Below are positions 36,449 through 44,702 of a DNA stretch of 64,000 nt, in pieces (position 1 is the stretch's first letter; the number at the start of each line of letters is the position of its first letter). The DNA is from Spirosoma foliorum (GTDB lineage Bacteria > Bacteroidota > Bacteroidia > Cytophagales > Spirosomataceae). Under the pieces are notes generated by a model that saw only the letters and a list, made by a program, of their open reading frames with translations, was not told the DNA's origin and did not search any database. Location: NCBI RefSeq assembly GCF_014117325.1, contig NZ_CP059732.1:7319001-7383000 (forward strand). The letters run 5' to 3'. The position numbers and the translations under genes were made by a program.

Positions 36449-37408
36449 CTATTTTAATTCTGGCAGTACAAGTAATCTGCGAGCTAATACATACAGACTA
36501 TCAATGTGCCCATGCTTCTCGATAACGCTGAGGTAATTGCGTTCACCTTTTGTAGGCGCGTGGGCATACACATTGAACCCATTGCGAAGGTCATATTGAC
36601 CATAGAGGTATTTCCACGTTTCATGCTCTGTCTTACGATCCGCAGCGGCAAAACTATTGACTAAGCGAATCAAAGTACTCCGGGTTGTGGGTGTAGCAGG
36701 CTCCTCGATAATTTGTTCCGCGTCGGCCGGTACTAAATCTTGCAGTACTTGAGATGCCTGCTGAAAGATTGATAACATCGAAACAACCTTTGCTTCTATC
36801 AGCCCAATTCGGTTTAGTTTGCCTTCCATTGCCAGCATACGAATCGCTAATTCGCCCACCTCTTTTGTTGGCTGCGATGGCTCGTTCTTTCGCTTCTCTT
36901 CGGCCTCTACTAATGCCTGTGCCTGCTTTAGTAGTTGTTGTGCTGGGCTGAGTGTATCGGGAGCTTCTATGATCACAGAGTTAGGCTGTGGGGTAATTGA
37001 TTGCAACTCGTTATTCTTAAATGAGGAGGTCAATAATGGCAGTGTAGGGGCATCAATAGTAGGTGCGCTAGTTGCGGCATGTTGCAAAAGAGATTGCTCA
37101 TATTCCTTGATATAAGCGATTACACCCTTACCACGCCCTGCCAACTGTGCTGCAGCCACCGTTTTAGCTGCGGCAATAGAAAGGGTGTATTCTACGCCTT
37201 TGCGATTACTACTACTTTCAGGTAAAACTACAGTACTACGAACATAGTCTTTACCCTCTACTATGCCTGTCTTACGGATCTTCTCTAAAAACCAGTCTGA
37301 GAAGATATCCCGATTGGATTTAGAGTTGCCTATTATGACGTATAATTCCCGACCAGATACAGAAAGCCCCAGCGCAGGATGGTTGACTATTTTAATTGGA
37401 GTTGACAT
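36449..37408 (-). CDS. AntA/AntB-type phage antirepressor
   Basis: 319 residues. Residues about 30-110 match the AntA/AntB domain: 'FSDWFLEKIRKTGIVEGKDY' and later 'GVEYTLSIAAAKTVAAAQL' with 'GRGKGVIAYIKEYE'. The middle is a Pro/Thr-rich linker with a short coiled coil. The C-terminus ('ETWKYLYGQYDLRNGFNVYA') resembles ORF6C-type domains. In phages these proteins inactivate the CI-type repressor and help induce lytic growth. No CI repressor is recognised nearby, so it may act on a helper phage or unknown regulator. Confidence 0.8.
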   Translation of the reverse strand: MSTPIKIVNHPALGLSVSGRELYVIIGNSKSNRDIFSDWFLEKIRKTGIVEGKDYVRSTVVLPESSSNRKGVEYTLSIAAAKTVAAAQLAGRGKGVIAYIKEYEQSLLQHAATSAPTIDAPTLPLLTSSFKNNELQSITPQPNSVIIEAPDTLSPAQQLLKQAQALVEAEEKRKNEPSQPTKEVGELAIRMLAMEGKLNRIGLIEAKVVSMLSIFQQASQVLQDLVPADAEQIIEEPATPTTRSTLIRLVNSFAAADRKTEHETWKYLYGQYDLRNGFNVYAHAPTKGERNYLSVIEKHGHIDSLYVLARRLLVLPELK

Positions 37409-37529
37409 TGTTTTGTTATTTAGTTGTGTGAGTTATTGATTGATATAAGTATAATTGTGCTTATAAATGTGGTGGAGGCATACCCGCAAAAACTGAGTAC
37501 AGCATCTGCATTTTACTTTTGATCATTAC

Positions 37530-37745
37530 CTAGAAGCCGTTTTTAATGGTATCTGCGTTATCTCTGGACATCCATCGATCAAGCTCTTCCCACCATCGGG
37601 GTAGGATTGACTTACTACGTTTTGTAGTCCAGCCTCTTGCCTCGAAGTGTCGATGAAATGCCTGGCCTACCTGCCTGCGTTGGCGGTTGCGTTGTACGTG
37701 GGTAAGTACCTGCTCAAGCGTTGGGGGTATCGGCGGCTTTTTCAT
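37530..37745 (-). CDS. Hypothetical basic protein, 71 residues
   Basis: Arg- and Trp-rich small protein ('MKKPPIPPTLEQVLTHVQRN'), pI clearly basic, so nucleic-acid binding is possible. It overlaps the end of the 464-residue gene by 32 bp, which supports co-translation. Confidence 0.5.
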   Translation of the reverse strand: MKKPPIPPTLEQVLTHVQRNRQRRQVGQAFHRHFEARGWTTKRSKSILPRWWEELDRWMSRDNADTIKNGF

Positions 37746-39108
37746 CGCCTGGCGTTGAGCTTTGTGTCTGTGACTGATCTTTATCGGCGGGACTTACGCT
37801 CTGGTTGATTTTTGCTATAGCCTCGTCCAGTGTGGCTGGTCCCGAGAGGGCGCTTTTGCGAAAACCATCGGCTATTAAAATAAGCCCACCCTCTTTTAGC
37901 CCCTTATCCTTCAGTCCTGAAATTATTTGTTTATCAACCTCGCTAAGGCCCTGCAAGTATTCCGGTTCTAGGTCAACCGTAGGGGCTACGTCCTCTTCTC
38001 CTTCCTCCTGCTCCTCTTCTTCCTCGTACGGGCTTGAATACTTCTCAACAAACTCTCGACGATCTTGTATCTCACGCTCTTTTATTGAGTTAAACCAGAG
38101 TGAGTAATGCTTTGGTCCCTCGGCGTAGCTTGCGGCTCTACTGTTCTCTTCGGCTAACTCAGCAAAGCCTTCTGCTATTTCATCAAGAACCTGCTGAATG
38201 ATTTGATAATCCTTAAATTCGTTATAGGCTTCGTCGGCCTGGTCGCGGGCAACGTCACGCATCGCCTGCTTTAATCGTTCGTCCCGGTACTCAATAAGCG
38301 CCCTGCGCACTACCTCAGCTTCGGAAGAGTAACCAATCCCGTTTATGCTCAGGTGCAAGCCAATCGTATGGCTGCTCTCAGGCTTAGGTGCCTTATTTTC
38401 GATTACTGGCTTAGGGGGAGTGTTGGCAATTTTAGCCTGGGCTAGCTCGGCTTTCAGTTGCTCGATCTGTTGGGTATCGCGTGTTGATTGTTCCGCCTGC
38501 CTCTGAATTATCAGAGACTTACTCTCAAGGCGATCATTCTTTTCTTCAAGTTTCCCTTCCTGTTCGACAACTACACCGCTTAATCTGTCAATTGTTTTTG
38601 ACTGAATGCTGCCCAAGTCCTGCAAAGTCACTACCCACTGCTGTAGCTTCTCAATATCCATGCAGGACAGAGGGCTATCCATAAAGATAGGGGAGGCCTC
38701 CGGCTGGTTGTAGATAGACCCTTCCAGATTCTTCTCAACGTCAGCATAAGATTCAATTGGAGTAAGACGTGGTCCTAGCTTTTGTTCGGCGGCCCGTTCA
38801 ACCAGATTCGCTATTGCGCCGTTAAGCGCATAGGCTCGCATAGTCTTCTTTTCGTCTTTGTTTTTAAAGAGGTAATCTGGAGAGGTCACATACCCAATAA
38901 ATACTTCTGATAGATAAAGCCTAAATCGGGTAAGGTTATCCCAGCTATCAGTTGCCTGGTCAAAGTATTTTGGGAGAGGAATTAGAGTGCTGGCTGTTCT
39001 AGTGGCAACTTCACCACCTGTATTTGCCGTCTGTGGGTCAGAATTGACCACTTGCTCATTTGGTGTTGCATGGGAATCCCCACCAACGTAATTTTGTCCC
39101 GTTGTCAT
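37714..39108 (-). CDS. Coiled-coil hypothetical protein, 464 residues
   Basis: I do not recognise the family. It has a disordered start, a long coiled coil at about residues 150-235 ('RLESKSLIIQRQAEQSTRDT'), a Pro-rich linker, helical segments to about residue 350, a very acidic Glu tract near residue 365 ('YEEEEEQEEGEEDV'), and a Ser/Thr/Gln-rich tail. The architecture resembles scaffold or partner proteins but no function can be given. Confidence 0.6.
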   Translation of the reverse strand: MTTGQNYVGGDSHATPNEQVVNSDPQTANTGGEVATRTASTLIPLPKYFDQATDSWDNLTRFRLYLSEVFIGYVTSPDYLFKNKDEKKTMRAYALNGAIANLVERAAEQKLGPRLTPIESYADVEKNLEGSIYNQPEASPIFMDSPLSCMDIEKLQQWVVTLQDLGSIQSKTIDRLSGVVVEQEGKLEEKNDRLESKSLIIQRQAEQSTRDTQQIEQLKAELAQAKIANTPPKPVIENKAPKPESSHTIGLHLSINGIGYSSEAEVVRRALIEYRDERLKQAMRDVARDQADEAYNEFKDYQIIQQVLDEIAEGFAELAEENSRAASYAEGPKHYSLWFNSIKEREIQDRREFVEKYSSPYEEEEEQEEGEEDVAPTVDLEPEYLQGLSEVDKQIISGLKDKGLKEGGLILIADGFRKSALSGPATLDEAIAKINQSVSPADKDQSQTQSSTPGDEKAADTPNA

Positions 39109-39262
39109 TTAGATGAAAGTTTAAATGATTAGCACTAGCCCCTCCGCTCCGGCCCTGAGAAAGCAAAGCGAAGGGGTTTACTGTTTTATCTGAGGTCATA
39201 GTTCAGCCGGGCAACCTCATCGGTACTGTGCAGCTTCTTTTATTTTCCCTGATTGTTAAGCG

Positions 39263-39304
39263 AATATAGTAACTATATTTATTCTTTGCAAGCCAAAGCA
39301 TTAC
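39263..39304. promoter_or_regulatory. Operator-like words upstream of 37714 and 39352 genes
   Basis: A palindrome AATATAGTAACTATATT (39263-39279) is followed by CTTTGCAAG..AAAGCATTAC (39284-39304). The same words recur as GTAATGCTTTGCAAG at 39581-39595, upstream of the ribbon-helix-helix gene. Shared sites suggest binding by that protein. Confidence 0.45.
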
Positions 39305-39351
39305 GTTGTATGCAAAAACAGGCGTCAGCGATTTTAATTGCAGAAAAATAA

Positions 39352-39540
39352 TTACGCTGACTTGAGTGATCCTATACGGGCATCATTGTCTTTCTTCAAT
39401 TCTACTTCCCGATTGTCGTATAGTAGCTTTATAGCGCGCTCTACGATTTCACCACCACTCTCCTTAAATGAGCTACTTAGGGCAAGTAACTGTTTGTTGG
39501 CATCATCCGAAATTCGGAAGGTCCTTGATAGCTTCGCCAT
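39352..39540 (-). CDS. Ribbon-helix-helix DNA-binding protein
   Basis: 62 residues: 'MAKLSRTFRISDDANKQLLA' with strand 'RTFRIS' and two helices, the CopG/Arc pattern. It probably represses its own promoter and that of the coiled-coil gene, given the words the two regions share. Confidence 0.7.
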   Translation of the reverse strand: MAKLSRTFRISDDANKQLLALSSSFKESGGEIVERAIKLLYDNREVELKKDNDARIGSLKSA

Positions 39541-39663
39541 GTCCTGCTTTTCAATAATTTAGATAAATATAAAACTCTTTGTAATGCTTTGCAAGTCATA
39601 GGTATGCTTAGCGAAACAGAGTGGGCATAATTACGTATATTTGGGAACAGAAAAAGCCATAAG

Positions 39664-40083
39664 ATGCTGCCTCTAATTACAACAAAGATTAAAGACGACA
39701 CACTACACTGGCTGTGTGCTCATGTGCGTCCAGGACGCATGGTTGAGTTCAATTCTCAATCACTACAAGAGACTGTGGGCGTTGATCGAGAGACAATGAA
39801 TGTTGTCTTGGAGGACTTTGAGGAAATGGGGTTAATTAGCGATTTGAACCCGACAAGAGCAGGTGCGTTCTTAGTCCTTAAGGTGTCAGCTCACAATCTC
39901 TTCCAACAAGGTGGCTTCGCCGTTATGGACGCACTCAATGAAGCGAATATTCAGAAGGTATTGCTGGAATTGGAAAATCTACAAAAGCAACTTAAGCCTG
40001 ATCAGGTAGATGCTTATAATAAAGTAGCCTCATTGCTTTCATCAATAGCTACTATTTATACTGCATTTGCCGCTAAAAGCTAA
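39664..40083 (+). CDS. Winged-helix-like hypothetical protein
   Basis: 139 residues. Residues about 25-65 ('SLQETVGVDRETMNVVLEDF' and following) look like a Crp/MarR-type winged helix; the rest is helical. A TATATTTG box (39636-39643) fits the Bacteroidota -7 element. It is a candidate regulator of the replication gene that follows. Confidence 0.5.
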   Translation: MLPLITTKIKDDTLHWLCAHVRPGRMVEFNSQSLQETVGVDRETMNVVLEDFEEMGLISDLNPTRAGAFLVLKVSAHNLFQQGGFAVMDALNEANIQKVLLELENLQKQLKPDQVDAYNKVASLLSSIATIYTAFAAKS

Positions 40084-40182
40084 GATATTACAAAGGAAAA
40101 TGCCCCGCCATAAGGCAGGGCTATAAATGACTTTAGCCGGTTGAAGTTTGGCGACCGATCCCGGCTAGACGCAAATCCTAAC

Positions 40183-41175
40183 ATGAGCGACACGGCAAAT
40201 ATACAAAACAATAAGCTCACTAAAGAGCAAAAGAAACTGATCTATGATAGCCTAGCCACAAACATTATTCGCTTCCAGGAATACCGGCTAGACCATAAGT
40301 GTGTTAAGTCAGACGGGGCCGTCCTGTTTGAATACCTTTGCTATAACAGTTATAAACGCTTTGCAGAGGATCGCACATCAGAAGGGTTCTTTTATCACTC
40401 CTACGAACGAATAGAACAGGAATACGGGATTGGCAAGGACCGAGTAAGAAAGATAGTTGCCTACCTGAAGCAAAACGGTATTGTAGAAACCAAGATAAAG
40501 GGTTTCCCTAAAAACACCCACTACCGTATCCGGTTCGATAGCCTGTCTAGTCCCAATGCACTAAAAGCCATCTTTCGAGTTTCTGAGTCCAGACTAAAGG
40601 AGCTAGCCGCACACTATCACGAAATAGCAAAAGTGGTTAATCTCTCTATTGAGTCAGCAGAAGAAAATCTGCAAAAGGAGTATAAGACTGAAATTGACTA
40701 TTTTAAGTTACTCAGTGAGATTTTTTATGAGGAGCAGCGACATTTTAACCAGACGGTGCCAGTCGAGTATCATCTTAAGAAAAAGCAGCCGAAAGCCAAT
40801 GAAAAGACCTATCTAAATATCCGCGATACCATATATTTTGTCTACTACTCATTAGAGGAGGCCCGGCATTCTGAGGAGGAAACAAAACGACGATTTGGCG
40901 CGCTTGTAAACGGATTTCGTGCTTACTGTGGTGCGCTATTTCTCTATAGCTGTGAAGCCTCGTCCAATAGTGACGCGCTCAGAAAGATAATTGAACGCAT
41001 TGACAACTACGATATGGTAAACTATGCGTCCAGCATCCGCAACCCTATCGCCTATTTCTTTGCTGAACATAGCTCCGGAGTAAACCATATTTCCGCTGAT
41101 TTCATTGACTGGGCTTTGCAGAATCCTAGCGAATTCAGTTCGGGTTATTTTTACAGTCGGCGGAAATCTTCCTAA
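40183..41175 (+). CDS. Winged-helix replication-type protein
   Basis: About 330 residues from the ATG at 40183 (the frame is open to 40141). Residues about 75-125 form a winged helix ('YGIGKDRVRKIVAYLKQNGI') like those of phage replisome organisers and plasmid Rep proteins. The remainder is helical. Repeats and a palindrome lie at its 3' end, which would suit an origin. Function as initiator is inferred. Confidence 0.5.
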   Translation: MSDTANIQNNKLTKEQKKLIYDSLATNIIRFQEYRLDHKCVKSDGAVLFEYLCYNSYKRFAEDRTSEGFFYHSYERIEQEYGIGKDRVRKIVAYLKQNGIVETKIKGFPKNTHYRIRFDSLSSPNALKAIFRVSESRLKELAAHYHEIAKVVNLSIESAEENLQKEYKTEIDYFKLLSEIFYEEQRHFNQTVPVEYHLKKKQPKANEKTYLNIRDTIYFVYYSLEEARHSEEETKRRFGALVNGFRAYCGALFLYSCEASSNSDALRKIIERIDNYDMVNYASSIRNPIAYFFAEHSSGVNHISADFIDWALQNPSEFSSGYFYSRRKSS

Positions 41176-41220
41176 TGCATTAGGAGGAAAACCGCCAAAT
41201 GATAAGCGGAAAACCGCCAA
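41171..41220. repeat. Palindrome and two direct GGAAAACCGCCAA repeats
   Basis: A CCTAATGCATTAGG palindrome covers the stop codon of the Rep-like gene. Two copies of GGAAAACCGCCAA follow about 22 bp apart, and a related CGGCGGAAATC word precedes. They are iteron-like. The remaining DNA to 41483 holds no gene. Confidence 0.55.
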
Positions 41221-41483
41221 TTAAAATAGACTATAAATAAAAGTTGAAATAAAATAAAGAGTTGAAAAAGACTCTAGTTCGCCCTCTAGCCGAGGGACGA
41301 TGCGTGTGTGTTTTCTTATCTTTTTTCGTCTGTATTGGTCTAAATAGTTAAGACCCTAAACCCTTAATACCCACCGGTGACTGCAAAAAAGAAAGAGGGG
41401 AGGGGTGTCACCTTATTTTTATTTATATGTATTTATTATGGGGCGGTAATTTTACGACCGTTCCGAGTAGATGTAGGCACCAC

Positions 41484-41720
41484 ATGAATTTATTAGATGC
41501 AAAAACTAACAGGTCTATGAAGCAGGTGTTCTATGTGTATAAATTAGGCGGTGGCCAAGGTATGGATGCTCGGGGGACTACCACATTCTACCCCGTATTT
41601 GATGAAGATAGAAAACCAATAAGGGAAGTTGACTCCTATGCGGATGCAGAGGTAATTATTGAGCGTCTACTAGAAAGAGAGTACGGACCATACACAATAA
41701 TCCCAGCCTATACCAAATGA
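41484..41720 (+). CDS. Hypothetical protein, 78 residues
   Basis: Unrecognised small protein ('MNLLDAKTNRSMKQVFYVYK'). The ATG at 41484 is preferred; an in-frame ATG at 41427 would add 19 residues. It overlaps the next gene by ATGA. Confidence 0.5.
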   Translation: MNLLDAKTNRSMKQVFYVYKLGGGQGMDARGTTTFYPVFDEDRKPIREVDSYADAEVIIERLLEREYGPYTIIPAYTK

Positions 41721-42103
41721 TTAAACTACTATATATCTCCCTAATTGTTCTTATCCTGATTGGATGCAATGGCGGCCTTTCTAACCGAACTTTTGAAGGG
41801 AATACCTACCAAGCTACTTTACGATTAGACTCTACAAACATCAACGATGAATTAGGGAGCCTGATATCTGGCGCTACCAAAATGGAATACGTTTTCGGTA
41901 AAAATGAGAAAGGTAGTATTCGTTCTGTTGTCGGGGCCGTGTCGAACGATCACCCTATAACTTGGGAGGTCAAGAATGACTCGTTAATTCTAACGAGTGA
42001 GGGTGCGAATGGAGTAAGTAGTAAGCATTGGGGTATTACTAAGAATAACGAAGGCTATCTAATTAATGATGGGAAGTATAGCCTTCAACTCGTTAAAGAG
42101 TAG
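41717..42103 (+). CDS. Small lipoprotein
   Basis: 128 residues with a signal segment and lipobox 'LILIGC' (Cys near residue 17), so it is probably anchored in a membrane. The mature part is beta-rich. Translational overlap links it to the 41484 gene. Small lipoproteins on such elements can act in exclusion, but no family was recognised. Confidence 0.65.
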   Translation: MIKLLYISLIVLILIGCNGGLSNRTFEGNTYQATLRLDSTNINDELGSLISGATKMEYVFGKNEKGSIRSVVGAVSNDHPITWEVKNDSLILTSEGANGVSSKHWGITKNNEGYLINDGKYSLQLVKE

Positions 42104-42138
42104 TTCACTCTTACCAGACTAAGAGTGAACTACTCTTT
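42095..42138. terminator. Bidirectional terminator with 19-bp perfect arms
   Basis: Arms 42095-42113 and 42120-42138 start with AAAGAG and end with CTCTTT around a 6-nt loop. The stop codon of the lipoprotein lies inside the left arm. It separates converging genes. Confidence 0.85.
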
Positions 42139-42143
42139 GACAA

Positions 42144-42884
42144 CTATACCATTTCCACCTTGGCTTTAGCTCCACTGCCTTTTGTCGGCTTACCCGACTG
42201 AGGCTTGGCGTCTTTATTGCGACTGGCAACTACCTCCCTTGCTGAGGTATAGAGTGCTTTACGAAAAGGAGCGGAGAACAACAGCATTTTAAGAACCTGA
42301 TTCGCCTGAATAAGATCAATGTCAGTCGAAAAGCGGGTTGTCGTTAGTACATCTGCTACAGCCTCAGCATTCATCATTAGAATATTTACGGGTGTTAATT
42401 GGATGCCCCTTTTTTCTACAGGTGCCATTTCAGCCCGAAGCTCAGCCGCTTCCCTAGCCATATCATACAACGTTCGGCATAAATCAACCTGCTGGCGTAG
42501 TTGAAAATCAGTGCCTACCTCAATAAAGTCTACCTGCTCAGGGTTACGTGTTGCCTTTAGGCGAGTGATAAGCTCAGGCATTGACAGTTTATTTATATCT
42601 GCCTGGTTGTAATCGTCCGGCTCTTTATCAGGTATTACCTCCTGGCGTTCGATATTACGCGTAGCAACCTGAAACTTTCTAACAGTGGTGTAAGGGTAAC
42701 TGACTCCCTCAATAGCTTGCTCACGCTGGCAGTCCGTACATACGTGAATGATGTGTCCAGGCTCGGCGGGTTTTTCGCTGGCTATTAATTGACCTTTGGG
42801 GCACTTGCCGCAGCTCAGCGTAAGTTCAAAGGTCTTTAACTCAAAGGTTTTCTCTATGTCATTGAATGGGACAATCGTAGGCAT
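42144..42884 (-). CDS. Zinc-ribbon-containing hypothetical protein
   Basis: About 246 residues from ATG 42884. Near residue 25 two pairs of cysteines ('LSCGKCPKG' and 'HVCTDC') look like a zinc ribbon. A helical middle and a basic Gly/Lys-rich tail follow ('AKPQSGKPTKGSGAKAK'). A DNA- or RNA-binding role is possible. Confidence 0.5.
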   Translation of the reverse strand: MPTIVPFNDIEKTFELKTFELTLSCGKCPKGQLIASEKPAEPGHIIHVCTDCQREQAIEGVSYPYTTVRKFQVATRNIERQEVIPDKEPDDYNQADINKLSMPELITRLKATRNPEQVDFIEVGTDFQLRQQVDLCRTLYDMAREAAELRAEMAPVEKRGIQLTPVNILMMNAEAVADVLTTTRFSTDIDLIQANQVLKMLLFSAPFRKALYTSAREVVASRNKDAKPQSGKPTKGSGAKAKVEMV

Positions 42885-42973
42885 GTCGTTACTGTCTTTA
42901 GTTGTTTGCAAAAGGCTTAGTAATAATACAAAAAAGTGGCTATATATACTACTAAAAATACTTATATTGTGGC

Positions 42974-43204
42974 ATGGATACTACAACCCGGCGTAAGCCT
43001 GTTTACACCTCAATTCCGCCTACATCGGATCGAGTCTATTGGGCACTCAAAAAGAAAAGCTCAGACGGGAAGACTATCATCTTTTCTCCTATCGACCCCA
43101 ATTTGCACAGAGAGTTGTTAATAAAGTCAAAGTCTAATCGACCTGTATTACATGAGATGCCGAAAGAGCAGCGCTATTCATCAGGCAGAAGGAGACGTAA
43201 ATAA
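42974..43204 (+). CDS. Hypothetical basic protein, 76 residues
   Basis: Unrecognised; it starts 'MDTTTRRKPVYTSIPPTSDR' and ends in 'SSGRRRRK'. It is immediately upstream of the NinB-like gene. Confidence 0.45.
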   Translation: MDTTTRRKPVYTSIPPTSDRVYWALKKKSSDGKTIIFSPIDPNLHRELLIKSKSNRPVLHEMPKEQRYSSGRRRRK

Positions 43205-43208
43205 GGGC

Positions 43209-43610
43209 GTGAGAGCAACAAAGAGCATAGACCTTGATACAACGCAACCCGCTACACGTAAGCGGCTGTATAGGGCTATTCGTGCCCTTCCTGCCGGAAC
43301 GTATGCTGTTGACCTAATCCGCAAACGTTGGCGGGTTGGTGATGGTCAGCGTGGGTATTACTGGAGTTACCTGGTTGTTGAGGTTGGCAGGCTTATTCGG
43401 ATGGATAGAGACAAAACCGATAAGGTACTGAATGCGCTGTTTCTATGTGAGCAATGCGAAATTGCTGGCCAGGTCGTTACCGTTGTTCGCTCCCTTTCCG
43501 ATCTGGACCCCCCGGGCGCAGCTCAATACTTTGATGAAATAGCCGCATGGGTTTATAATAATTACCGGGTTCGTCTGACTCCCCCCGATCCAGCCAAAAG
43601 AAAGCATTGA
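43209..43610 (+). CDS. Phage NinB-like protein (tentative)
   Basis: About 133 residues from a GTG at 43209. The order 'DGQRGYYWSYLVVEVG', 'RDKTDKVLNALFL', 'VRSLSDLDPPGAAQYFDEIA' and a final Pro-rich end recalls phage NinB/recombination proteins. The frame is open to 43152 but would then overlap the preceding gene. The similarity is from pattern only. Confidence 0.4.
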   Translation: MRATKSIDLDTTQPATRKRLYRAIRALPAGTYAVDLIRKRWRVGDGQRGYYWSYLVVEVGRLIRMDRDKTDKVLNALFLCEQCEIAGQVVTVVRSLSDLDPPGAAQYFDEIAAWVYNNYRVRLTPPDPAKRKH

Positions 43611-43856
43611 TCAATCGATCACTTTTATAATTATATAATAATCATGGGTGGAAAATAATAGAGGGGGGTAGTAGTTGCTACCCTTTTCTTTTTTTGCGCA
43701 TAGAGTCGAATAAACTCCATTGTCATCCCCAAACATTTCCTACGATCAACGATCTGTGGTTTTACATATAGACAGACACCTATGGGAGAAAGCTCCTCAT
43801 ATCGCGTTTATTCGCTTTGTCAGCCTTGACTTAATCAAAAGGGCATTTGCAGAAAG

Positions 43857-43991
43857 CTATTGCTTCGTACTTTCTTTAATTTTAGTCCGCAACCAGTCAA
43901 CTATTGAGTTGTGCGTCTCATAGCCATACATACCAAGTAAGTAGGCTAGTATCACGGCTAATATATCCAGACATAGAGATAAATTAAACAT
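43857..43991 (-). CDS. Small single-span membrane protein, 44 residues
   Basis: It reads 'MFNLSLCLDILAVILAYLLG' then a soluble charged tail ending 'TKIKESTKQ'. One membrane helix with a basic C-terminus resembles holin- or toxin-like small proteins. It lies upstream of the 44229 gene on the same strand. It could be chance. Confidence 0.35.
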   Translation of the reverse strand: MFNLSLCLDILAVILAYLLGMYGYETHNSIVDWLRTKIKESTKQ

Positions 43992-44013
43992 ACCTTGTGT
44001 TGGGTTTGATTGA

Positions 44014-44229
44014 CTAGTGATTAGTACATCTACTAGCTAATTGCTTTCGCTCTACATTCTCCATATGTGCGGACAGTACCGGTCCGCGCTCCTGACTGGT
44101 TAAGGCTTTGTAAAACCACGCCCTACGCTTGCCTAGAGCTGTTTCAACATCCTCGCCCAATCGAACTTTGATCAGTAGCCGGTCTAGCTCCCTCTGCTTT
44201 TGCTCTTCACTCAGTTGAGGTACTTCCAT
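44014..44229 (-). CDS. Hypothetical protein, 71 residues
   Basis: Helical charged small protein ('MEVPQLSEEQKQRELDRLLI'). It starts 3 bp after the 44233 gene ends, so the two belong to one operon downstream of the tape-measure-like gene. Confidence 0.5.
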   Translation of the reverse strand: MEVPQLSEEQKQRELDRLLIKVRLGEDVETALGKRRAWFYKALTSQERGPVLSAHMENVERKQLASRCTNH

Positions 44230-44232
44230 CGG

Positions 44233-44661
44233 TTAGTTTTGTCGAGCAATAGGGCCGACAGCATTGGTAGCTATGTCTACAGCCTGCTTTGCAACATCAC
44301 GAAGGCCAATGTTATCCGCCAACAACAAGGCATGGTCTCCGGTCAGATCTATGTTTTGGGCCTCAACCAACTCTAACCGTTTCTCCATTATCGCATACTG
44401 TAGCCGGTAATAACCAATTGAGTGGTCAGGATCATAAGCATAGGCCCTTTTTACCAGTGAGTGAAGAATGGGCTTTTTAGACAACTTCTGATCAAGGTAA
44501 TCCTGGTAGGAGATCGCATAGTCTTCAACGGCATTCTGCCGAAAGAGCCTAAGCATGGTTTCAAATGGCAGTCCGGCAAGGTCAGGACGCATAGATGCGA
44601 TTCTTGCCCTTAAATAAGTACGCTCAGCGCGTTTTAATAATTTAGTAAGGTAATTCATCAT
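44233..44661 (-). CDS. Hypothetical protein, 142 residues
   Basis: Unrecognised helical protein ('MMNYLTKLLKRAERTYLRAR'). It lies 41 bp downstream of the tape-measure-like gene on the same strand, a place where tail-assembly genes occur in phages, but no tail family was recognised. Confidence 0.5.
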   Translation of the reverse strand: MMNYLTKLLKRAERTYLRARIASMRPDLAGLPFETMLRLFRQNAVEDYAISYQDYLDQKLSKKPILHSLVKRAYAYDPDHSIGYYRLQYAIMEKRLELVEAQNIDLTGDHALLLADNIGLRDVAKQAVDIATNAVGPIARQN

Positions 44662-44702
44662 CTGGAGTAAAAAATGCCTTAAAACGAATTTATGAAATAA
44701 AT

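Noticed and set aside
43720..43923. 67-codon plus-strand frame
   Set aside because: It needs a TTG start, lacks features, and overlaps the better minus-strand small membrane frame.
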